Source: Legionella cincinnatiensis
GTDB lineage: Bacteria > Pseudomonadota > Gammaproteobacteria > Legionellales > Legionellaceae
Direction of reading: 5' to 3'
NCBI RefSeq assembly: GCF_900452415.1
Contig: NZ_UGNX01000001.1
Coordinates: forward strand, 1,860,001 to 1,924,000
Length of the DNA: 64,000 nt
Positions 42,008 to 51,109 of this stretch are shown here, piece by piece. A program made the position numbers and the translations under genes. The first letter of the stretch is position 1. Every line of letters starts with the position of its first letter. Below the pieces are notes generated by a model. That model saw nothing but the letters and a program-made list of their open reading frames with translations, did not search any database and was not told the origin of the DNA.

Positions 42008-43219
42008 CTAAGTGGATATTGAGTTGATATTAGGTTCATTTTTGCAAAATTTAAAATGAATGAATAGTTGATTGATCAAGAAAAATAATGTGCCTAATCC
42101 CAATGAAAAAAATAGATTTTTCTTGAGCAACATTAAAATAAAAATGATGAGTATCGCTCGTGAAAACTCTATTGTAAGGATTTTTTTGCCATTGGCTACC
42201 GCTCCAAGTTCATAAAGGGTGAATAGGATTAATAGTCCAATTAACCATGAGCTCATTGCATTTGGATTAAAAATAAAAGATAAATATCCATATAAAATAA
42301 TCGCAAATGAAATATTTATAAGCATGTATAATCGAGGCGATTGATTGCTTTTCTGAAAAGCAATTTTTTTTGAAACGATGGAGTGTTGTTGTTTTAAACG
42401 ATGAAGAATCCACTCTGGGGGCATAAAAAAGGCGCGAACAACATCCAGTTTACTTTGTAAGTTCTTACCATAATATAAAACATCCTTGATGACTTTGACA
42501 TTGGCATAAAAAGGATTCCATGAATCTAAAGGTTCAGTAACACCATATTCAGCAGGAGTATTTTCAGGTTCGAAGGTGCCAAACAACTTATCCCAAATAA
42601 TCAAGCTTCCAGCATAATTTTTATCTATATATTGTGGGTTTTTGCCATGATGTACTCGGTGGTGAGAGGGAGTATTAAATATTTTTTCAAACCATCCCAT
42701 TTTTTTTATAGATTGGGTATGAATCCAAAATTGATAAATAGTATTTAGAGATGATACCGTAACAAACATAGAAGTAGGAAAACCAATTAAGGCCAAAGGT
42801 AGATAAAAAACCCAAGAGGTTAAGGTCTGGAAATAGCCCTGACGTAAAGCAACCGTTAAATTGTAATATTCACTTTGGTGATGAACGGAATGACCTATCC
42901 AAAAAAAATTACATCGGTGGCTTGTCCGATGAAACCAATAATAGCAGAAATCAACCCCTAGCCAGAGCATAAACCAGGCGATAATAGAATGAGAGTTAAT
43001 ATGGAAATATGCATGATGTTCGTATAAATAATAATAACTAAAAATAATTAGTCCTCTAACAGGTAATGATGCAATTTCTTCCAAAATGCCACTACTTAGA
43101 TTATTTATAGAATCATTGAATTGGAATGCGTTGCTCTTTCTGTAATAAGCGACAAGCACTTCAATGCCTATTAAAATTAAGAAAATAGGTGCAGCAAAAA
43201 CCGTTAAGTTAATATCCAT
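42008..43219 (-). CDS. Fatty acid hydroxylase/sterol desaturase family membrane enzyme (AGMO-like)
   Basis: 403 residues, multipass. The di-iron histidine motifs are present: H-R-T-S-H at about 97-101, H-S-V-H-H at about 110-114 and H-H-R-V-H-H near 186-191, also E-H-H upstream. The order and the segment W-I-G-H-S-V-H-H-Q-S-E-Y-Y-N resemble alkylglycerol monooxygenase (TMEM195) more than plant desaturases. An extra C-terminal region with three to four helices follows residue 290. The lipid substrate is unknown. AAAGGA precedes the ATG. It lies in a row of minus-strand genes ending the pil cluster. Confidence 0.82.
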   Translation of the reverse strand: MDINLTVFAAPIFLILIGIEVLVAYYRKSNAFQFNDSINNLSSGILEEIASLPVRGLIIFSYYYLYEHHAYFHINSHSIIAWFMLWLGVDFCYYWFHRTSHRCNFFWIGHSVHHQSEYYNLTVALRQGYFQTLTSWVFYLPLALIGFPTSMFVTVSSLNTIYQFWIHTQSIKKMGWFEKIFNTPSHHRVHHGKNPQYIDKNYAGSLIIWDKLFGTFEPENTPAEYGVTEPLDSWNPFYANVKVIKDVLYYGKNLQSKLDVVRAFFMPPEWILHRLKQQHSIVSKKIAFQKSNQSPRLYMLINISFAIILYGYLSFIFNPNAMSSWLIGLLILFTLYELGAVANGKKILTIEFSRAILIIFILMLLKKNLFFSLGLGTLFFLINQLFIHFKFCKNEPNINSIST

Positions 43220-43243
43220 ATTAATCCTTTAATAGTTCTTTCA

Positions 43244-44011
43244 TTAAGCTTCATGAATTACCGTCATCGATTTATATGTCTCTACAAAAATCTCATATTC
43301 AGCTTTATAGCCCATACATATGGGTAAATGAGCAACAGAGTTAATATTGTATTTGATAGGGGGGTCAGAAGGTAAAACATCCAATGAATGATTATTAATA
43401 AAACAGAAATCAATTCCGAAATTCTTTGCTCCATGGCCATCACTTATTATTGAATCGCCAACCATTAACATTGAGTGTTTTTCAATGCAATACTGCCGCT
43501 TGCTAATCATTTCTGCTACGGCAATTTCAAAAATTTTTATATTAGGCTTAGCAACACCAATCTCACTAGAAATAATATAACAATCAAACCAATTCGATAA
43601 CTCAAGTTGTTGGTGCTTTTGCTCTTGTGTTTCCGTAAAGCCATTTGTAATAATACCTAAAAAATGGCCTTTTTGATGTAAAAATTCAATAGCAGCTTTT
43701 ACATGAGGCAGCCAACAGGCATGGGCGCAAAGATTTTTTTCATATTCACTGGCTATTTCTTCGATAGGGGTGGGGCATGAAAGTTTTTGGTTTAGATGTG
43801 TAAAACGCAATAATCTCACATCACTAGAGTTCAGCGAACTACCTACTTGTTGCCATAGCTGAGTGTTGATTTCCTTATATAAATGTTCAAAAACAGTGTA
43901 TTCTACCGACGTATAAAATTGATTGTAAATACTTATTAATCCCATTCGTTCCGAATGAGAAAAATCGATTAAAGTATCATCTAAATCAAACAGAATAACT
44001 TGATAAGGCAT
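43244..44011 (-). CDS. HAD-family phosphatase, YjjG-like nucleotidase
   Basis: 255 residues. HAD motifs: F-D-L-D-D-T-L near residues 8-14 (nucleophile Asp), I-I-T-N-G near 120, K-P with I-F-E near 155, and V-G-D-S near 183. The segment T-N-G-F-T-E-T-Q-E-Q-K-H matches YjjG/YfnB enzymes that dephosphorylate non-canonical pyrimidine monophosphates, so a nucleotide-cleaning role is likely. AGGAG precedes the ATG. It follows pilD by 21 bases and may be in the same transcript. Confidence 0.82.
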   Translation of the reverse strand: MPYQVILFDLDDTLIDFSHSERMGLISIYNQFYTSVEYTVFEHLYKEINTQLWQQVGSSLNSSDVRLLRFTHLNQKLSCPTPIEEIASEYEKNLCAHACWLPHVKAAIEFLHQKGHFLGIITNGFTETQEQKHQQLELSNWFDCYIISSEIGVAKPNIKIFEIAVAEMISKRQYCIEKHSMLMVGDSIISDGHGAKNFGIDFCFINNHSLDVLPSDPPIKYNINSVAHLPICMGYKAEYEIFVETYKSMTVIHEA

Positions 44012-44032
44012 TAATGACTCCTCTCAGTCATT

Positions 44033-44893
44033 TTACATCCAAAAATGTAAATACCAGTTCACTATATATTTTCCCCAAAATAAGCATATTAATCCGCTTA
44101 TACATAAAAAAGGACCAAAGGGAATGGCTGTTTCTTTTGTTTTACCTTTTGAATACAAATATAAGAGACCAATAATTGTACCACTAATTGAGGAAAGAAG
44201 TAGAATTAAAGGTAAGTATATCCAACCTAACCAAGCGCCAAACGCAGCAAATAATTTAAAATCACCATTCCCCATGCCTATTTTACCAGTAAATAAATAG
44301 AATAGTTTTATAAATAGCCACATTCCAATATATGCGATTGCTGCACTCAGCACCGCTTGAGGTAGAGGTGTAAACAAGTTTGCAGTATTGGCAACTAATC
44401 CCAACCACAATAAGCTTAAAGTAAGGCAATCGGGTAATATTTGATGATCTAAGTCAATAAAAATTAAACAAATTAAAATCCATATAGCTATTAATACAAA
44501 AAGCAAGTGTGCAGTAAATCCAAAATGCCAACTTGCATATAGGGAGAGAAGCATGGTACCTAATTCAATTAGAGGATAACGGATTGGAATAGGGCTTTTG
44601 CATTGATGGCAACATCTGCGTAAAAAAATGTAACTTAAAATGGGAATGTTTTGCCATGCTTTAACCATTGCTTTACAGGAAGGGCAAAATGACCTGGGAA
44701 AAAATAAATTAATCTTTTCTTGTTTGTTTTCTTCAATACCCATTAACTCATTATATTGCTGCCTCCACTCGATTTCGAGCATTATAGGCAAGCGGTATAT
44801 AATCACGTTAAGCAAGCTACCTACAGCAACTGAAAATAACGCGACTAAAAGATACATCAACCATGTATTATGAGTGATTAAATCATATACCAT
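44033..44893 (-). CDS. pilD: Prepilin peptidase / N-methyltransferase PilD
   Basis: 286 residues, inner-membrane aspartyl protease that cleaves and N-methylates type IV prepilins and type II pseudopilins. The zinc-binding Cys pairs C-P-S-C and C-H-Q-C are near 72 and 98. The first Asp motif is I-D-L-D near 147, and G-M-G-N-G-D-F-K near 205 is the GxGD active site. Seven to eight helices follow the family plan. AGGA precedes the ATG. In Legionella PilD is needed for both pili and type II secretion, so it probably also supports export of the GH18 enzyme in this window. Confidence 0.94.
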   Translation of the reverse strand: MVYDLITHNTWLMYLLVALFSVAVGSLLNVIIYRLPIMLEIEWRQQYNELMGIEENKQEKINLFFPRSFCPSCKAMVKAWQNIPILSYIFLRRCCHQCKSPIPIRYPLIELGTMLLSLYASWHFGFTAHLLFVLIAIWILICLIFIDLDHQILPDCLTLSLLWLGLVANTANLFTPLPQAVLSAAIAYIGMWLFIKLFYLFTGKIGMGNGDFKLFAAFGAWLGWIYLPLILLLSSISGTIIGLLYLYSKGKTKETAIPFGPFLCISGLICLFWGKYIVNWYLHFWM

Positions 44894-45006
44894 CGAACAG
44901 TCCTACCTAAAATTAAGCCTGGGTTTTCAGTGAAGAAATACCCAGAAAAGTAATACAAAATCTCTAGGACTCGCTTTGCAGTACCTAGGTTATTGATGAG
45001 AAACTC

Positions 45007-46230
45007 TTATATTGCAGCACCTAATTTAAAAATTGGCAAATACATTGAAACTACAAGACCTCCCACTAGAACTCCTAAAATAGTCATAATTATAGGTTCT
45101 AGTAAACTACTAAGTGAGTCTACACTATTATCAACATCTTCTTCATAAAAATCAGCAACTTTACTTAGCATTCTTTCCAATGCACCTGATTCTTCGCCTA
45201 TGGCAACCATTTGAACTACCATATTTGGAAATAATTGAGTATTTTCCATGGCCGTATTCATTTGTTGTCCCGTAGAAACTTCTTCTCTGATTTTATTTGT
45301 TGCATTAGAAAAAATAATGTTTCCTGTTGCCCCTGCTACTGATTTAAGTGCTTCAACCAGAGGCAATCCTGCAGCGAAAGTAATTGACAATGTTCTTGCA
45401 AAACGAGCAATCGCAGCTTTTTCAATAATGGAGCCGATTATAGGTATTTTTAATAGAGTTCTATCTACATTTTGAGCAAATTGTGGAGAATGTTTTATTG
45501 CATAAATAAAAGCGTAAACAGCCCCAATTAATGATCCAAAAATAAGATACCAATAGGATTGGAAAAAATTAGAAAGGTTTACTACAGCTTTTGTCATCAT
45601 AGGCAAATCTGCGCCAAAACTTTTAAATAAGGCTTCAAACTGAGGTACCACAAAAATCAGTAATCCTGAAGTAACCATAAGAGCTATAACGATTACTGCT
45701 ATAGGGTAGGTTAATGCTTTTTTGATTTTCTTTTTGATGGTTTCTATTTTCTCTTTATAAGTAGCGATCTTATTCAACATGATGTCGAGAGAACCTGATT
45801 TTTCGCCAGCGTCAACTATATTGCAAAATAAATCATTAAAATGCGCGGGATGCTTTTTTAAGCTTTCAGAAAGTGTTAATCCTGTTTCCACATCGTGTTT
45901 AATGTGTTCAATTAGCTCTTTGAGACGTTTGTTGTTAGTTTGCCCTTTTGCAACAATATCAAAAGAGTGAACTAAAGGGATACCTGATTCTATCATTGTA
46001 GCTAATTGACGGCTAAACACAGCAATGTCTGAAGATTTAACTTTTCTGCTTTTTCGTTTGAAAAAGGGACCACGTTTTTTGACAATTTTGCTAATAATAA
46101 TCTCTTGTCTACGTAGTTCTACTTTAGCTAATGCAAGGCTTCTAGCTTCAATATCTCCATTGATTTTTTGAGAGGCTTTATTAATTCCTATATAATGAAA
46201 AGTTAAAGTGGTATTTGCATTTTTTTTCAT
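45007..46230 (-). CDS. pilC: Type IV pilus inner-membrane platform protein PilC
   Basis: 407 residues of the GspF/PilC family. Two repeated T2SF domains are seen (about 75-200 and 275-400). Each has G-x-x-L family turns, V-E-x-G-x-x-L, and G-E-x-S-G-x-L: for example A-G-E-K-S-G-S-L near 158 and I-G-E-E-S-G-A-L near 363. It has three membrane helices. It anchors the pilus motor. The start follows the pilB stop by 12 bases, so the two are one operon. The 113-base gap before pilD has no gene. Confidence 0.94.
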   Translation of the reverse strand: MKKNANTTLTFHYIGINKASQKINGDIEARSLALAKVELRRQEIIISKIVKKRGPFFKRKSRKVKSSDIAVFSRQLATMIESGIPLVHSFDIVAKGQTNNKRLKELIEHIKHDVETGLTLSESLKKHPAHFNDLFCNIVDAGEKSGSLDIMLNKIATYKEKIETIKKKIKKALTYPIAVIVIALMVTSGLLIFVVPQFEALFKSFGADLPMMTKAVVNLSNFFQSYWYLIFGSLIGAVYAFIYAIKHSPQFAQNVDRTLLKIPIIGSIIEKAAIARFARTLSITFAAGLPLVEALKSVAGATGNIIFSNATNKIREEVSTGQQMNTAMENTQLFPNMVVQMVAIGEESGALERMLSKVADFYEEDVDNSVDSLSSLLEPIIMTILGVLVGGLVVSMYLPIFKLGAAI

Positions 46231-46242
46231 TTTTTTATCTAG

Positions 46243-47943
46243 TTAATCAACGGTTACCCGATTGACCTCCTCTATCGTTGTCATCCCATGTTTTATCTTT
46301 TCAAGTCCAGATTGGTAAATAGTGAGCATGCCTTCGTCTTGCGCCACTTTTAGAATATCAAGAGCATTGCCTCCTGACATGATTAACTGACCTATAGTTT
46401 TAGTCATAGGTAATACTTCAAATAATCCAATTCTTCCTCGGTATCCACTAGTACATTTGTTACAACCTATTGCTTTGTATAGCTTGATTTCTTGTATGTC
46501 TGCTTCTGTAAAGCCTAATTCGAGTAACCCAGATTTAGTGAAATCATCTCTTAAAATTTTACAATGTTCACATAATTTACGAGCCAGACGCTGCGCAATA
46601 ATGAGGGTGATGGAGCTGGTGATATTAAATGTGGGAACACCCATATTCACTAAACGATTTAGTGTTTCAGAAGCACTATTCGTATGTAAGGTTGAAAGGA
46701 CTAGATGTCCTGTTTGTGATGCTTTAACTGCTATTTCTGCTGTTTCCAAGTCACGTATCTCTCCTACCATAATGATGTCAGGGTCTTGACGCAAAAAAGA
46801 TCGTAGGGCATTAGAGAATGTTAATCCTGCTTTAGGATTAATATTAACCTGATTAATGCCAGGCATTTTAATTTCTACAGGATCCTCAGCAGTGGAGATA
46901 TTTACTTGCTTAGTATTAAGTATATTTAATGCGGAATACAACGTGACGGTTTTGCCGCTTCCGGTAGGTCCGGTAACTAAAATCATGCCTTGAGGGCGTC
47001 GAATTGAATGGATAAAATAATCTTTTTGCAGCGGATTAAAACCTAAAGCTTCAATACCTAATTTGACAGAGTCTGGATCAAGAATACGGGTTACTACTTT
47101 TTCACCAGCAATAGTAGGGCAGGTGCTAACACGAAAATCGATGGTTTGTGTTTTAGATAATTTCATTTTAAAATTACCATCTTGTGGAATCCGTCTTTCA
47201 GAAATATCTAAGCAAGACATAATTTTGATACGGGCAGTAATTCTGGCTGCCAGTCTTGCAGGTGGAGTTGCTATTTCATGTAAAATCCCATCTTGACGAT
47301 ACCGTATACGATATTCTTTATCATAGGGCTCAAAATGAATATCAGAAGCTCCTTGTTTAACGGCATCAAGAAGAATCTTATTGACAAATTTAACGATTGG
47401 AGCATCCTCTGTTATCGAGATGGGGGCATTGAGATCATGCCCTTCTTCATTAATAATGAGTCCATCCATCTCAAAGTCGGATAAACATTGGTTTTCTTTA
47501 GTGGTGAGTAAATGATCAATTAGAACATTAAGCTTATCTGCTTCTACTACGATTGCATAAGTATTAAGTCCAGTTTGAAATTGGATCTCTTTCAGTGAGG
47601 TTTGTTTGCTTGGATCGTCAGTAGCTAAATATAAATGATTGCCTCGACAAAATAATGGAAGCATCGAATGACGACGAATTAATGTTTCATTCACTAAACT
47701 TGTAGGGAGTGTTTCTACATCAATACAATCAAGATCCAGCATGGGTACGCCAAAATTTTGTGATGCGGTGCGGGCAATTTGGGTTGCAGATAATATATTG
47801 TTTCTAACAAGATATTGAACTAAAGAAATTTTTTCAGCATTGGCAAACTTATAAAACTCTATGGCCTTAGATTTTTCTAAAAGTTTCTCTAGGACAACAA
47901 GTTGTCCTATACCATATAATTTAAATTCATCGCTTCCTAACAT
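46243..47943 (-). CDS. pilB: Type IV pilus extension ATPase PilB
   Basis: About 566 residues. An N-terminal GspE_N/MshEN-type domain precedes the ATPase. The Walker A is G-P-T-G-S-G-K-T at about 325-332, the Walker B/Asp region D-P-D-I-I-M-V-G-E-I-R-D near 389, the His box T-G-H-L-V-L-S-T-L-H-T-N follows, and the zinc site is C-E-H-C with C-N-K-C near 460 and 495. It powers pilus assembly for twitching, adhesion or DNA uptake. The frame opens at TTG 47952, but ATG 47943 is preferred. The order pilB-pilC-pilD is the classic one; no pilA is in the window. Confidence 0.95.
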   Translation of the reverse strand: MLGSDEFKLYGIGQLVVLEKLLEKSKAIEFYKFANAEKISLVQYLVRNNILSATQIARTASQNFGVPMLDLDCIDVETLPTSLVNETLIRRHSMLPLFCRGNHLYLATDDPSKQTSLKEIQFQTGLNTYAIVVEADKLNVLIDHLLTTKENQCLSDFEMDGLIINEEGHDLNAPISITEDAPIVKFVNKILLDAVKQGASDIHFEPYDKEYRIRYRQDGILHEIATPPARLAARITARIKIMSCLDISERRIPQDGNFKMKLSKTQTIDFRVSTCPTIAGEKVVTRILDPDSVKLGIEALGFNPLQKDYFIHSIRRPQGMILVTGPTGSGKTVTLYSALNILNTKQVNISTAEDPVEIKMPGINQVNINPKAGLTFSNALRSFLRQDPDIIMVGEIRDLETAEIAVKASQTGHLVLSTLHTNSASETLNRLVNMGVPTFNITSSITLIIAQRLARKLCEHCKILRDDFTKSGLLELGFTEADIQEIKLYKAIGCNKCTSGYRGRIGLFEVLPMTKTIGQLIMSGGNALDILKVAQDEGMLTIYQSGLEKIKHGMTTIEEVNRVTVD

Positions 47944-48053
47944 AAATTCCAATTAGCTTTATAATAATATTAACTATAATTAGTACATTTAATAAAATGC
48001 ACTAATATTTAATCAATACTAGGTGATTCATTTTATTTGAGAAGAAAAGAGTT

Positions 48054-48185
48054 ATGAAAAAAATTCATCCTAAATTTTTTATCCAAAAATGCGACGAACT
48101 TAGATGCATTAACAATTCATTCTCGCTTTCCAATGATGTGAATCTATTTGAATCAATAATAGGTTTCTTGCAAAGTTGGAGATAA
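48054..48185 (+). CDS. Possible 43-codon small ORF
   Basis: The 310-base gap 47953-48262 between pilB and the methyltransferase gene contains an ATG frame of 43 codons with a purine-rich AGAAGAAAAGAG ahead of it. The peptide starts basic (M-K-K-I-H-P-K) and is otherwise unremarkable. It may be chance in AT-rich DNA. Confidence 0.2.
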   Translation: MKKIHPKFFIQKCDELRCINNSFSLSNDVNLFESIIGFLQSWR

Positions 48186-48262
48186 AGAAAATTGATTGTA
48201 TGCGCCTAAAACTCGTTGTATTGTAGTTTAATTCAGGATTAACTATTTTAAAAGGCATTATT

Positions 48263-49000
48263 TTGTTGATTGAACGTCAAATAAAACAATATCGCGCCCT
48301 GAATAAATGGTTCCATTCGCCTTTGGGGCATTTTACTGCCCATGAGTTTTTGGTTAATCTGGATTCTACAATGGAGTATTCATATGGTAGGACATTATTG
48401 CAATTAGGAAATTGTGGCGATAATCCTTGGTTAAAAAAATTTAATTACATGCATAAATGGATTGCTTCTCCTTTTTATTTGGCCAACAAAAAGACTCAAA
48501 TAGAATGTGCTTTAAATCAACTTCCTTTAGAACGCAATAGTATAGATTGTATTATTGCGCCACTTACATTAGAGCCTTTTGGAAGCAGTTTTAGTCTTAT
48601 TGATGAAATTGATCGCGTACTTAGCCCCATGGGCTTTGTCATTTTATTAGGTATTAACCCTTGGAGCTTATGGGGTGGTGCCATGAAAATGGGGTTGCTT
48701 CATTGTTATAGCGACTCAAAAATTAAAATGCGTACTCCTTTTAATCTTAATAGAGTGTTTTTGCAAAGAGGTTATCGACAATACTTCCTAAGTAGTTTTT
48801 GCTATATTCCTCCAGTAAGTAATCCTGCACTCATTAAAAAACTCACTTTTTTAGATGAAATAGGTAAAATGCTTTGGCCATGTCCATCGGGATTTTATTG
48901 TTATATTGCACAAAAATATCAACTCATCGAACCATCACTACAGATACAATCAATGACTAAATCAATAAAAGATTATGAAGTGCCATTACAGCCGATTTAA
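48263..49000 (+). CDS. Class I SAM-dependent methyltransferase-like protein
   Basis: 245 residues. The SAM loop is degenerate (L-L-Q-L-G-N-C-G-D-N near 45). The segment L-P-L-E-R-N-S-I-D-C-I-I-A-P-L-T-L-E near 92-110 and D-E-I-D-R-V-L-S-P-M-G-F near 118 match UbiE-like methyltransferases often found beside rnhA or gloB in gammaproteobacteria. No ATG fits: TTG 48263 has AAAGG seven bases upstream. Substrate unknown; loss of the GxGxG loop might mean reduced activity. Confidence 0.7.
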   Translation: MLIERQIKQYRALNKWFHSPLGHFTAHEFLVNLDSTMEYSYGRTLLQLGNCGDNPWLKKFNYMHKWIASPFYLANKKTQIECALNQLPLERNSIDCIIAPLTLEPFGSSFSLIDEIDRVLSPMGFVILLGINPWSLWGGAMKMGLLHCYSDSKIKMRTPFNLNRVFLQRGYRQYFLSSFCYIPPVSNPALIKKLTFLDEIGKMLWPCPSGFYCYIAQKYQLIEPSLQIQSMTKSIKDYEVPLQPI

Positions 49001-49187
49001 TTTGAAATCTGCATTTGTAATTGATCTAACTGCATCAGAATCTTAATCATTTAAAGAGTAGTAGTTCTCTAAAGCCATGGTTGCTGGAGGTAACGTATCA
49101 TTTTATCCTGTACCTGAGTTAATTTAATTTGAACAGAGTACCAGTGTTTTTGTATACTTCGCATTCTCATAAGATAAGGTTAGTTTT

Positions 49188-49514
49188 ATGAATAAGAAAA
49201 CAATATTCAAAATCACTTTTGCTAATCAAGATGCAATTTATGAAATTTATGCGCGATCTGTAAAGGAAAGTGATATGTTTGGGTTTCTCGAAGTTGAAGA
49301 ACTCGTATTTGGTGAGCAAACATCATTGGTTGTTGATCCTTCTGAAGAGCGATTAAAAATTGAATTTAATGGTGTAAAACGAACATTTATTCCCATGCAT
49401 TCTATTTACCGTATCGATGAAGTAACAAAACAAGGAACAGCCAAAGTCAAAGATAATCCAGGCTATGGCAATAAAGTTAGCCCTTTTCCCGGAACAGGGA
49501 AAATAAAAGATTAA
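49188..49514 (+). CDS. DUF1820 family protein
   Basis: 108 residues. The sequence K-I-T-F-A-N-Q-D-A-I-Y-E-I-Y-A-R-S-V near the start and F-G-F-L-E-V-E-E-L-V-F near 32 match DUF1820, a conserved small cytoplasmic family in gammaproteobacteria with no known function. AAGGTT precedes the ATG. It precedes hpt with a 41-base gap and may share its transcript. Confidence 0.82.
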   Translation: MNKKTIFKITFANQDAIYEIYARSVKESDMFGFLEVEELVFGEQTSLVVDPSEERLKIEFNGVKRTFIPMHSIYRIDEVTKQGTAKVKDNPGYGNKVSPFPGTGKIKD

Positions 49515-49555
49515 TCAATATTTAGCGAGAACCAATTTTGCCTAGGAGATTTACA

Positions 49556-50116
49556 ATGACTATTCCAGATAAAATCAAAGATGTTTATGAGAAATCAACT
49601 TGTTTGTATACGACAAATGAGGTTGAGGCAGCGCTTGATCGAATGGCGATTAATATTCACAAAGAATTACAAGCTGAAAATCCAGTTCTTGTTTGTGTTA
49701 TGGTAGGAGGCTTGGTTCTTTTAGGTAATTTATTGCCACGTTTAGATTTTCCTTTAGAAGTAGATTATGTACATGCGACTCGTTATCGAGGTGGGTTAAT
49801 TGGCAATGAAATAGTTTGGAAAGTAAGGCCATCAGAGAATTTAAAAGGACGTACAGTTCTTGTTGTTGATGATATTCTTGATGGAGGTGTTACTTTGGCA
49901 ACAATTATTTCTGAAATAAAGGCTTTAGGTGCAGCAAAAGTATATAGTGCTGTTTTAGTAGACAAATATCGTAAGCGCGTAGCAAATGGGCTACCAAAAG
50001 CTGATTTTGTCGGTTTAGAGGTTGAAGATCATTATATATTTGGTTATGGCATGGATTACAACGAATATCTTCGCAATGCCCCAGGTATTTTTGTAGTACA
50101 TCCAGATCATGAATAA
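49556..50116 (+). CDS. hpt: Hypoxanthine-guanine phosphoribosyltransferase
   Basis: About 186 residues. It salvages hypoxanthine and guanine with PRPP. The PRPP-binding motif [15 protein letters not shown] is near residue 103, and [11 protein letters not shown] near 65 is the flexible loop. The later [16 protein letters not shown] matches Hpt-type enzymes. TTG 49538 is in frame, but ATG 49556 has AGGAG seven bases upstream and is preferred. Confidence 0.9.
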   Translation: MTIPDKIKDVYEKSTCLYTTNEVEAALDRMAINIHKELQAENPVLVCVMVGGLVLLGNLLPRLDFPLEVDYVHATRYRGGLIGNEIVWKVRPSENLKGRTVLVVDDILDGGVTLATIISEIKALGAAKVYSAVLVDKYRKRVANGLPKADFVGLEVEDHYIFGYGMDYNEYLRNAPGIFVVHPDHE

Positions 50117-50134
50117 AATAACAAAAGAGTTTTA

Positions 50135-50194
50135 ATGCGATTAATATTGTCACTAGCATTATGTTTAAGCAGCAATGTTCAAATTGCTGCTTAG
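50135..50194 (+). pseudogene. Signal-peptide-like 19-codon ORF cut by a stop
   Basis: ATG 50135 opens a frame coding M-R-L-I-L-S-L-A-L-C-L-S-S-N-V-Q-I-A-A and then TAG. It looks exactly like a signal peptide with an A-x-A-type end, with nothing after it. It may be the truncated start of a lost exported protein, or chance. The rest of the 369-base gap to 50485 shows no gene I can support. Confidence 0.3.
50166..50193 (+). terminator. Hairpin after hpt
   Basis: TAAGCAGCAAT 50166-50176 pairs perfectly with ATTGCTGCTTA 50183-50193 around a six-base loop. It lies 50 bases after the hpt stop and has no T-run. Confidence 0.5.
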
Positions 50195-50485
50195 GATTCC
50201 GTTACAAATTGAGCCTTGATGCCTGGTTTACTTTTTTACTTCTTCAGAATTAAATAATTAGAAATTATTATCATGGTTTTGGGGAATCTACTTAAGAAAT
50301 ATAATTTTGATGAGTTCCTGGATGAAATTTAATTATCCTGATCATTTATGCCATTCAACGATATCAGCAAAGTTATTGAAAGGGTCATGTTGCTTTAATC
50401 TTGCCTTAATCATAGTTGTTTAAAATATGCGCCTCTCAGGGTTTTTATAGTCTTGGTCAATTAAATATTTAAGTAGAGGTTAATC

Positions 50486-51103
50486 ATGGCATTTACATAC
50501 AATGATATGAGGAAATTTAATAAACATTTTGATGGTGATTCGCGAAATACTCTAAGCTCAGAGTTTTTGGCTCAATATATTGCAAACCAGATTTTTAATA
50601 TAATGGGGAACAACGTATTGGCAAATCATCCTGTGGTGAGCAAGCAGTCCGGGATATTTGCTAAGTTTTTTAATATAATAAGCAATAATGAAAAACCTAT
50701 TTTGAAGAAACAATCCGGTTGTCTTTTGATGAAAATTTTGAGCGTTTATGATGAGATTCGACAAAGAAAAGATGAAGAAATTGCTCATGAGATAATATTA
50801 AAAAATATTGGTGGCTCGCTACCGATGCTTAGTGATTTAATTAAAAAACTTGAAATCACACTCACTGAGGAAAGTAAGGGATTGCTGGAGACTATACAAA
50901 AAGCCTACAACACTCGAGCACAAGGTATTTGTCTTTCATATGCGACGAACCATTTGTTCACTAGCGATGAAAATATAAAACATAAGATCCAGGTGTCCAA
51001 AACAGATAGAAACATAAAATATAGTGTACAAGATATAAAAGAAGACTTGCAGTTGCTTCCAGTGGGTTCAAGCGAAAATCGTTTATACAAGGGTACTATT
51101 TAA
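50486..51103 (+). CDS. Hypothetical soluble protein, possible effector
   Basis: 205 residues, helical, with no signal peptide, membrane segment or motif that I recognise. The N-terminal half is amphipathic (F-L-A-Q-Y-I-A-N-Q-I-F-N-I-M); the C-terminal part is polar and charged (S-K-T-D-R-N-I-K-Y-S-V-Q-D-I-K-E-D). AGAGG precedes the ATG. A stand-alone gene of this kind beside effector-like genes is suggestive, no more. It converges with the SulP gene. Confidence 0.5.
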   Translation: MAFTYNDMRKFNKHFDGDSRNTLSSEFLAQYIANQIFNIMGNNVLANHPVVSKQSGIFAKFFNIISNNEKPILKKQSGCLLMKILSVYDEIRQRKDEEIAHEIILKNIGGSLPMLSDLIKKLEITLTEESKGLLETIQKAYNTRAQGICLSYATNHLFTSDENIKHKIQVSKTDRNIKYSVQDIKEDLQLLPVGSSENRLYKGTI

Positions 51104-51109
51104 AATACA

